Positions 28,305-34,658 of a stretch of 38,333 nucleotides of DNA are shown here, in pieces. Source of the DNA: Tannerellaceae bacterium (GTDB lineage: Bacteria; Bacteroidota; Bacteroidia; Bacteroidales; Tannerellaceae); the NCBI GenBank assembly GCA_031257015.1, contig JAIRPK010000068.1:1-38333 (forward strand), written 5' to 3'. The notes beneath the pieces were generated by a model that was not told the origin of the DNA, ran no database searches, and worked only from the letters and a program-made list of their open reading frames with translations. A program made the translations under genes and the position numbers. Each line of letters begins with the position of its first letter. Position 1 is the stretch's first letter.

Positions 28305-28550
28305 ATGAAAAAGTATTTTTTATCAGGAGCAATGATAATTACAGTAGCTCTCGCTGGTTGGAATATCAGCAAAAATAATAGTGAGAATCTTCTTTCAGAT
28401 ATCGCAATGGAGAATGTGGAAGCGTTAGCTGATGGTGAAGCCGCTAATAGGAACAATGGTATTTGGATTGTTACTTATACTATTTCAAGTTCATGGTATG
28501 GCTCAAATATAACTATATCATGTACAACTGGCGGTTCTTATACCTGCTAA
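28305..28550 (+). CDS. NVEALA-family exported peptide 1
   Basis: An 81-residue peptide. Residues 1-19 (MKKYFLSGAMIITVALAGW) form a signal-like helix, followed by NISKNNSE and the family motif NVEALA at 37-42. The tail 43-81 is polar and aromatic with two cysteines (Cys73 and the terminal Cys81). The NVEALA family (Pfam NVEALA) is restricted to Bacteroidales-type bacteria and has no known function. The ALA followed by a polar residue resembles a signal-peptidase cleavage site but is about 20 residues too far from the hydrophobic helix. A second processing step is therefore possible. It lies directly before a hairpin terminator and a propeller lipoprotein. Confidence 0.85.
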   Translation: MKKYFLSGAMIITVALAGWNISKNNSENLLSDIAMENVEALADGEAANRNNGIWIVTYTISSSWYGSNITISCTTGGSYTC

Positions 28551-28563
28551 TTTTTCTTAATAG

Positions 28564-28597
28564 CAATAGGGGGAAAACATACCTCCTATTGTTTTAT
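28564..28597 (+). terminator. Terminator/attenuator between NVEALA-1 and propeller 1
   Basis: CAATAGG (28564-28570) pairs with CCTATTG (28585-28591) and is followed at once by TTTTATAT. It starts 13 bp after the NVEALA-1 stop and ends 22 bp before the propeller ATG. Partial termination would make the peptide transcript more abundant than the lipoprotein transcript. Confidence 0.65.
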
Positions 28598-28618
28598 ATC
28601 TAAAATAGTCATAAAAAA

Positions 28619-29704
28619 ATGAAATTAGATAATTTAATGATAATTATATTTTGCACTCTAATAGTGGTGAGTTGCAAGAATAACAATATTAAAGATAAAA
28701 GTTATATGGCTAATATATCCATAGAAGAATGTTCTTTTATAGATGTAACACGATGTGCTTTACAGGAGAATATAGATATATTAGGAGGAATCTCTTCTAT
28801 TAACTTCATTGATGATAAATATTTTGTTATTGCCACCGAAAAACCATCTGAAATCTTCATATATAATATTAATGGGAGGCAAATCAAAAAGATAGATAAA
28901 AATGGGGACGGCCCATACGAATACATTACTCCATCAATTATTCGCACATGCGAAAATAAAATATACGTCTGGTGTAAAGCTCAATTGAAATTAATTGTTT
29001 ATGATATAGAAGGGAATGGATTAGGAGAACATAGATTTGATAGAGCTATTAATAATTTTATTCCGTATAATAATTTTGTCAGTATGTATGTTATTGGTGA
29101 TTATAGAAAACCTTTCATTAAAATATTTGATTTGAAAAACAGCAAACAAATTCACGCAACCGGAATAGTAACAAATGAGCAAATCTTATTAAATATAATG
29201 TATGCCGCTGGTGGAATCTCAGTATTTGATGACAATATATATTATATCTCCTCAGATAAATTGGAGGTAAAATCAATCAACATAAATACATTTAAGGAAG
29301 AAAGTATAATCAAGATAAAAAGCGATCCAGAGTTTGTTGTTAAAACCATTAAGGAAGAGCCAGCCAATATAATAAACAACAACAAACCCGCAATGATTGA
29401 TTATTTGAATAATAACAGTATTGTTTCCGGGATTTTCACTTCCGAAGAATATATTATAATTCTTTCGGAAGTCGGTGTATATAATCAACTGGAAAATAAT
29501 AGATTAGAAACAAAAAGAAGATACAATAAATTTTATGTGCTCGATAGAAAGTCTCCGACAAGAGTATATGCTTTTAAGAAATCAATAGAAACACTTAATT
29601 CATTATATACATTACATAATAACAATCTTTTTTATATAAAGGAAGATTTTTCAAAAGAAGATATGCGTTATGAGTTAAGAGAAATGAGTTTGGAATTTAA
29701 ATAG
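28619..29704 (+). CDS. Six-bladed beta-propeller lipoprotein 1
   Basis: A 361-residue lipoprotein with lipobox VVSC (Cys19). The mature part has repeating blades such as INFIDDKYFVIATE and IFIYNINGRQIKKIDKNGDG, followed by PYEY, the G-x-GP-x-E/Y signature of the NHL/TolB-like propellers (DUF5128/BF3164-like group) common in Bacteroidota. It is likely anchored in the outer membrane. Function is unknown. Genomic pairing with an NVEALA peptide 68 bp upstream suggests the two work together, perhaps as binding protein and ligand. The gene is strongly AT-rich compared with the core genes in the window. Confidence 0.8.
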   Translation: MKLDNLMIIIFCTLIVVSCKNNNIKDKSYMANISIEECSFIDVTRCALQENIDILGGISSINFIDDKYFVIATEKPSEIFIYNINGRQIKKIDKNGDGPYEYITPSIIRTCENKIYVWCKAQLKLIVYDIEGNGLGEHRFDRAINNFIPYNNFVSMYVIGDYRKPFIKIFDLKNSKQIHATGIVTNEQILLNIMYAAGGISVFDDNIYYISSDKLEVKSININTFKEESIIKIKSDPEFVVKTIKEEPANIINNNKPAMIDYLNNNSIVSGIFTSEEYIIILSEVGVYNQLENNRLETKRRYNKFYVLDRKSPTRVYAFKKSIETLNSLYTLHNNNLFYIKEDFSKEDMRYELREMSLEFK

Positions 29705-29730
29705 TATCCTTATATTAAAACCAACATATA

Positions 29731-30039
29731 ATGCTATATAAAATTTCAAATCATCGTTACGATATTCTATCATGTTTAAATATTTCCTTCCTTTTACACG
29801 ATTTTTGGAAGCGTATTAATAATTCGAGAGTGTTTTTGAGAGCAATAATAATTACAGTTGCTCTCGCTGGTTGGAATATCAGCAAAAATAATAGTGAAAA
29901 AGGGCTTTCAGATGTAGCATTAGCCAATGTTGAGGCATTGGCTAATGATAATCCAGATTGCCCGAATGGCTGTAAATCATGTGGTAATGGTTGCTATTGT
30001 CATACATGGTATCCGTGTTTAAAAGAGGCTCATTGGTAA
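29731..30039 (+). CDS. NVEALA-family peptide 2 with chimeric N-terminus
   Basis: The frame encodes 102 residues. From residue 34 it matches the NVEALA leader (FLRAIIITVALAGWNISKNN, then NVEALA at about 66-71) and ends in a 31-residue cysteine-rich tail with six cysteines: CPNGCKSCGNGCYC and a later C. The normal MKK start is missing. Codons 1-33 instead resemble the beginning of the membrane-protein remnant at 31151. A GTG at 29830 in frame would give a 69-residue peptide lacking the usual lysines but with a hydrophobic helix, and may be the real start. Over about 59 bases the leader differs from NVEALA-1 at only three positions while the tails are unrelated. Whether it is still expressed is uncertain. 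Confidence 0.7.
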   Translation: MLYKISNHRYDILSCLNISFLLHDFWKRINNSRVFLRAIIITVALAGWNISKNNSEKGLSDVALANVEALANDNPDCPNGCKSCGNGCYCHTWYPCLKEAHW

Positions 30040-30057
30040 AGTGTATTAATCTAGTTA

Positions 30058-30088
30058 TGTTGCGTCATCGTCTATAACGCAACATTTT
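30058..30088 (+). terminator. Terminator/attenuator between NVEALA-2 and propeller 2
   Basis: TGTTGCGT (30058-30065) pairs perfectly with ACGCAACA (30077-30084), with an 11-base loop, followed by TTTTC. It begins 19 bp after the NVEALA-2 stop and precedes the propeller-2 ATG by about 35 bp, the same position as the hairpin in the first unit. Confidence 0.7.
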
Positions 30089-30123
30089 CTCAAATCATTA
30101 ACAATACAAAACAAAAAAATAAA

Positions 30124-31116
30124 ATGAGAAAAAAAATATTCTCTTCACTAATTATTGTTTTATTCTTTTCAAGTTGTAGATATAACAATACAACAGAAAA
30201 ACATCATAATGAACGTAACAACATCGTTAATATTCATGATAAAATAAAAGAAATCACAATCGAAAATCCCCTTATCAGTTCTTCTTCGCGTGTATATATA
30301 ATTGATAAATATCTAATTATTGAAGACTTGCATATTTTAGACACACAAATTCATTTGTTCGATAAAAACACATTTGAATATATAATAAGTACCGCAGCGA
30401 GAGGGCAAGGGCCTTGCGAAATTACAAGAATTGGTCATATTGGGATTGATGAAATGAATCGAAAATTTTATGTTTCAGATCATGGAAAAAACAAAATATT
30501 CGGTTTCCTATTAGATAGTGTTCTTGGCAATTCATCATACTGCCCTGAAGTAAAGGTAAATATGAATAATAAATTATTCCCAAGCGAATATGAGTATATA
30601 AACGATACTTTATGTATTGGTCGGTTTATAGAACCTATTGAAGTAGGAGATTTCAAGCCTACAATAGGGCGATGGAATATGAATACTGGAGAAGTTACAC
30701 TCATGAAATATAAGCATCCTGAAGTAGAGAAAAAACGTATTGTCTTTGCTATTTCTACAGATAAAAATTTATATGTAGAGTTTTATAACTACCATGATTT
30801 ACTAACAATTTGCAATCTTGACGGAGAATTACAGTATAATATTTACGGACCCAAGTGGGACAATAAAAAGTCAAATAAAATAGATTATTTTCATAAAGGT
30901 TTTTTTAAGGATGATAATATTCTTGTTCTTTATACTGGTGAAGAAAAAACGTCAACAAAAATTATTGTTTTTAATGTAAATGGAGATTATATCAAGACTT
31001 TAGAAACTAAATACTCTATAAGGGATTTTTGCTATGACAAAGAAAACAATCGACTTATTATGAATTTAGATGACGAAATACAATTCGCTTATTTGGAACT
31101 CGATGGGATAGTCTGA
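30124..31116 (+). CDS. Six-bladed beta-propeller lipoprotein 2
   Basis: A 330-residue lipoprotein with lipobox FSSC (Cys17 region). Blade-like segments include IDKYLIIEDLHILDTQIHLF, then TAARGQGPCEITRIG (the GQGPxE signature), RKFYVSDHGKNKIFGF and KIIVFNVNGDYIKTLE. It belongs to the same propeller group as its neighbours but is clearly diverged from propeller 1. Its job is unknown. As in the first unit it follows an NVEALA peptide and a hairpin. High AT content and codon choice match the island, not the core operons. Confidence 0.8.
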   Translation: MRKKIFSSLIIVLFFSSCRYNNTTEKHHNERNNIVNIHDKIKEITIENPLISSSSRVYIIDKYLIIEDLHILDTQIHLFDKNTFEYIISTAARGQGPCEITRIGHIGIDEMNRKFYVSDHGKNKIFGFLLDSVLGNSSYCPEVKVNMNNKLFPSEYEYINDTLCIGRFIEPIEVGDFKPTIGRWNMNTGEVTLMKYKHPEVEKKRIVFAISTDKNLYVEFYNYHDLLTICNLDGELQYNIYGPKWDNKKSNKIDYFHKGFFKDDNILVLYTGEEKTSTKIIVFNVNGDYIKTLETKYSIRDFCYDKENNRLIMNLDDEIQFAYLELDGIV

Positions 31117-31150
31117 GATATAATGATAAGAATATTTTTAATCATATAAT

Positions 31151-31486
31151 ATGCCACGTACTCACACGATCTTCCATTCACATATCCTATCATGCCTGAA
31201 TATAATTCCCCTCTGCATGATTATGGGAACTGTATTTATTATTCATTCCGATTTGCCTTATGGATTTATTTCAGGGAAATACTTTTGCTTCTATCTTTCA
31301 ATAGGAATTGTTACAATAACGACCATATTGAATATGAAGAACGCCCTTTCACTTATGAAAACGGCAAGCAGATATTTTGGTAAAAAAAGTTCATTTGAAA
31401 AGCTATCAGTTAAGTCTCTAAGCATCTTCGTAAAATATCGCGAGATGCTCAGAGTGTATTCAAACACTAAAATCAGGCTTTCGTAA
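31151..31486 (+). pseudogene. Truncated membrane-protein remnant (O-antigen-ligase-like start)
   Basis: A 111-codon frame whose first half has two hydrophobic segments (ILSCLNIIPLCMIMGTVFII, then FCFYLSIGIVTITTIL) joined by HSDLPYGFISGKY. From memory, the DLPxGxxSGKYFxFY pattern resembles the N-terminus of Bacteroidales O-antigen-ligase-like membrane proteins, which are several hundred residues long. Here homology ends around residue 60 and the rest is unrecognised. The stretch ILSCLNI recurs at about 29764-29784 with only synonymous codon changes, showing it was once coding. It is probably a 5' fragment of a deleted gene. The family name is tentative. Confidence 0.45.
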
Positions 31487-31566
31487 AAGAGAATTGACTC
31501 AAAAAACAGACATCTATATCATTAATATCCATCCAGCGTGCGCCGGATAATACTTTCTTTCGCATA

Positions 31567-31586
31567 TTTTATCTTGAGAGATAAAA
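31567..31586. other. AT-only hairpin before propeller 3
   Basis: TTTTATCT-TGAG-AGATAAAA is a perfect 8-bp stem with a 4-base loop, 123 bp upstream of propeller 3. It is AT-rich and so weak as a terminator. It may be an operator-like dyad or incidental. The region 31487-31708 contains no gene. Confidence 0.35.
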
Positions 31587-31708
31587 ATAAAGCTCACTTT
31601 AGCGCGTTATAATAACAATCTTAAGCAAGAGAAATAAAAACCATTGTTAAAGAATTAAACAATAAATCAAGAAATATGACAAATTCAGGGAAGTCAACAA
31701 AACGAAAT

Positions 31709-32755
31709 ATGAAAAAGCATTTATTATCATCAATTTTATTATCCATTATACTCTTCAATGCCTGCAATTCAAACTCTCAAAAAGAAATTGTGCTTTTAGA
31801 ATATTCCAAAGGCTTTGCAAGCAATGTATTTATAGGTATTCCAGGTTATATTATTGCCACGGAGAAGCATTTAGTCGGCTTTAATACAGGTGCAGATTTA
31901 TTCTTTTATAAACAAAACACCAGCCAGGCAGATTCAGTATATAGATTCGGGAAAGGAGGGCAGGGGCCGGATGAATTTGTCCATCCTTCCACTTTACAAT
32001 ATATTAATGACAGCCTGGCAGGAACATATGATATAACTCTTAGAACATTCAATGAAATATCATTAACTCCTAATACAGTCCCGTTAAAACAGAAGACCTT
32101 AAGGTTCGATAATAATATGAACTTTTCAATATTAAAGACTTCCTATAATCAATATATAGGAATGGGAGCATATCCGGAAGGCATGTTTATAATGTTTGAC
32201 TCATTAGGAAATACAATAAAAAACTTTTTCGAGTATCCGTTTCAAACTGCCGATGAAAGAAAAATCAAGAATCAATTAAGAGCAATGGCATATCAGGGAA
32301 AGATAAGCGCAAACCGTTCCGGAACAAAGTTCGTATATGCCGCCTTTAATGCTGATATTATTCATTTTTATGATATATTAAATGGAGAAATAGAATTGAA
32401 ATATAAAATTGAAAAACACTTCTGTGAATATCTCCCAGAGGAAATAAACGGAAGCTTTTCAGCCATTATCAAATCGACAGTTAAAAGGACATATTGCGAT
32501 GTTTATGCTACCGATAAATATGTTTATCTCTTATACTCCGGGAAAAGTTATGAAGAATATAAAGAACATATATTGGACTGTGATATTTTAATAATCTACG
32601 ACTGGTCGGGAAACTTAAAGAAAGAAATCAGCCTGAATACTCCCTGTAAATACCTCTGCGTATCTCCGGATGACACCAAAATGTGGGCAATTAGCGAAAT
32701 TCCCGAACCAACAATTATTGAATTTGATCTTACAAAATTAAATACAGACAAGTAA
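31709..32755 (+). CDS. Six-bladed beta-propeller lipoprotein 3 (BF3164-like)
   Basis: A 348-residue lipoprotein. I start at the ATG at 31709, which gives MKKHLLSSILLSIILFNAC with lipobox FNAC (Cys19). The in-frame ATG at 31676 would add eleven residues before the signal peptide. Propeller features include GFNTGADLFFYKQ, YRFGKGGQGPDEFVHPSTLQ (the GQGPxE signature) and a late blade, KYLCVSPDDTKMWAISE. It resembles the TolB-like BF3164 lipoproteins. Unlike propellers 1 and 2 it has no NVEALA gene directly before it; the truncated membrane-protein remnant takes that position. It is surface or periplasmic and its function is unknown. Confidence 0.8.
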   Translation: MKKHLLSSILLSIILFNACNSNSQKEIVLLEYSKGFASNVFIGIPGYIIATEKHLVGFNTGADLFFYKQNTSQADSVYRFGKGGQGPDEFVHPSTLQYINDSLAGTYDITLRTFNEISLTPNTVPLKQKTLRFDNNMNFSILKTSYNQYIGMGAYPEGMFIMFDSLGNTIKNFFEYPFQTADERKIKNQLRAMAYQGKISANRSGTKFVYAAFNADIIHFYDILNGEIELKYKIEKHFCEYLPEEINGSFSAIIKSTVKRTYCDVYATDKYVYLLYSGKSYEEYKEHILDCDILIIYDWSGNLKKEISLNTPCKYLCVSPDDTKMWAISEIPEPTIIEFDLTKLNTDK

Positions 32756-32848
32756 TACCCTGAAAAAGAACAGACGCAAAGCATACAATCTGCCTTGCGC
32801 CCGTTAGCCTGCCTTCCGGTATTCCCGCAGACAGAGATTTGCAGTACG

Positions 32849-33841
32849 TCAGCTACGCTCAAATACGGCGTCAAAAGCATGAGCCGAAGGACTGAAATCA
32901 ATCTTCTTAGTGAACTCGCATGATTCACGTGCACCGGCTTCGCGATCCATGGCGCTGTCCTCCCATTCAATTGAAAGAGGGCCTTGATAACCAATAAAGT
33001 TGAGCGCACGGATGATTTCCTCGAAATTAATATTGCCATGGCCGAGGCTACGGAAGTTCCAGAAGCGATCAGGATGACCGAAAGCAACATAACCACCAAA
33101 GACGCCGGCCGGCTTGGGAGTCGAACTCCAGTAAACATCTTTCATGTGAACATGGAAGATACGGTCAGAGAAACGATAAATAAAATCAACATAATCCACA
33201 CCCTGATAGCCGAAATGACTGGGATCATAATTAAACCCAAAGGCAGGATGACGGTTAACAGCCTCAAGAGCGCGAGCCGCAGTAGCAGTATCGAAAGCAA
33301 TTTCCGTTGGATGAACTTCCAGAGCAAAACGAACGCCAAGCTTCTGATATTCGTCGAGGATAGGAGTGAAACGACGAGCGAAATCCTTATAACCCTCTTC
33401 GATCAATTCAGGAGTGACAGGAGGAAAAGAATAAAGATATTGCCAGATAGAACTTCCGGTGAAGCCCACAACAGTATTAACGCCAAGCGCCTTGGCAGCA
33501 TGAGCCGTGCGAACAAGTTCTTCAGCTGCACGCTGGCGAACGCCTTCAGGCTCGCCGTCCCCCCAGATGTAATCCGGAAGAATAGATTTGTGGCGGAAGT
33601 CGATATTATCGCATACAGCCTGCCCGATGAGATGAGTAGAGATGGTGCGCAGCTCCAGGCCATATTTGCCGAGGAGGTCTTTGATGCCCTGATAGTAAGC
33701 CGCATCCGTGCGGCGAACATCAACATGGTTCGGGAGTCCAAGCTCCAAACCGTCATATCCAAATGATTTTGCTTTTTGACAAACTGTTTCCAGCGGGAGG
33801 TCGCCCCACTGCAAGGTGTACAATGTTACTAATCTTGCCAT
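32849..33841 (-). CDS. TIM-barrel sugar isomerase/epimerase family protein
   Basis: A 330-residue AP-endonuclease-2/xylose-isomerase-like barrel. Metal-site residues are visible in the expected order: Glu175 (ALEVHPTE), Asp206 and His209 (NYDPSHFGY), His232 (HVHMKDV) and Glu292 (SIEWEDS). There is no signal peptide, so it is cytosolic. I start at [10 protein letters not shown] (33841). The longer frame to 33955 lacks homology and passes a promoter-like element. It probably isomerises or epimerises a sugar or sugar acid derived from the glycan handled by the divergent susCD pair, which is inference from position. It converges with propeller 3 with 93 bp between them and no clear terminator. 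Confidence 0.85.
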   Translation of the reverse strand: MARLVTLYTLQWGDLPLETVCQKAKSFGYDGLELGLPNHVDVRRTDAAYYQGIKDLLGKYGLELRTISTHLIGQAVCDNIDFRHKSILPDYIWGDGEPEGVRQRAAEELVRTAHAAKALGVNTVVGFTGSSIWQYLYSFPPVTPELIEEGYKDFARRFTPILDEYQKLGVRFALEVHPTEIAFDTATAARALEAVNRHPAFGFNYDPSHFGYQGVDYVDFIYRFSDRIFHVHMKDVYWSSTPKPAGVFGGYVAFGHPDRFWNFRSLGHGNINFEEIIRALNFIGYQGPLSIEWEDSAMDREAGARESCEFTKKIDFSPSAHAFDAVFERS

Positions 33842-33873
33842 TTTTATATTATTTAAGATTAAACGAATATCTG

Positions 33874-33881
33874 CAAATCTA
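33874..33881 (-). promoter_or_regulatory. Likely -7 element for the isomerase gene
   Basis: On the minus strand the sequence reads TAGATTTG, fitting TAnnTTTG, and lies 32 bp before the ATG at 33841. This supports the shorter start. No correctly spaced -33 box is evident. Confidence 0.5.
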
Positions 33882-33972
33882 CTAATTATATCGGGATCAT
33901 TGCTGCCGGCAAAGTCAAAAGCAGGCCTTTTAGCTTTCAGTTTCCAGTTTATCATTTTTAATATTCAATTCG

Positions 33973-34287
33973 GAACATCTCCAGACATGTGGCGAACATG
34001 TCAAGACACGTAACGAACATGTCAAAACATGTGACGAACATCTCTAGACATGTAAAGAACGTCTCTAAAGACGTGACGAACGTCTTTAAACATGTAAAGA
34101 ACGTCTTTAAAGACGTGACGAACGTCTCTAGACATGTAAAGAACGTCTCTAAAGACGTGACGAACATCTCTAGACATGTAAAGAACGTCTCTAAAGACGT
34201 GGCGAACGTCTCTAGACATGTAAAGAACGTCTTTAAAGACGTGGCGAACGTCTCTAGACATGTAAAGAACGTCTTTAAAGACGTGGA
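33973..34287. repeat. Array C: fifteen tandem 21-bp palindromic units
   Basis: Fifteen units of exactly 21 bp, each starting GAAC, run without indels, followed by a partial unit to about 34297. Two unit types largely alternate (centre TCTAGA or TTTAAA), giving a 42-bp higher-order period. The best units hold a perfect 16-bp palindrome, ACGTCTTTAAAGACGT (for example 34101-34116), and a second dyad, ACGT-N5-ACGT, centred 10.5 bp away. Because 21 divides by 3, three frames on both strands stay open and mimic heptad-repeat proteins, but none has a start signal or recognisable domain. The array lies between the divergent isomerase and susC genes. Confidence 0.95.
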
Positions 34288-34425
34288 GAACATCTCTCCT
34301 TCGCATTTAAAATTCAGAAGCAAGTTTGCCGGCAGGATTCATGCTGACGCCACAATCTCGGTTCAGTATCGCCTCGCCGACAAAATATTTAACATCCCGG
34401 CTGCTTATTTGTAAAAACAATCATA

Positions 34426-34433
34426 TATCTTTA
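34426..34433 (+). promoter_or_regulatory. Weak -7-like element for the second susCD operon
   Basis: TATCTTTA differs from TAnnTTTG at the last base. A TTTG lies at 34408-34411, only 14 bp upstream, shorter than usual. The leader would be over 200 nt. This is the best candidate I could see between array C and susC. Confidence 0.3.
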
Positions 34434-34658
34434 TCGCCGTAAAACAAACAGACAAACATCAATAAATCCATAAAAAGACACCATGAAGACACGTTCCTCT
34501 TACCACAAGACAAGCTTCATCTCCGGCAACGGAATACATTATATATATAACCCGATTCACAAATCCCTGTGATCACAATAAAACACACGGAGCGATATGG
34601 TCCCAAGCGGCATCATGACACGTTCCGCTGTCATAATTATTTAATTTCTAATTTTAAA

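Noticed and set aside
33989..34414. Plus-strand 141-residue heptad-repeat protein (and two overlapping minus-strand frames)
   Set aside because: All three frames are open because the 21-bp unit divides by three. None has start signals or codon evidence.
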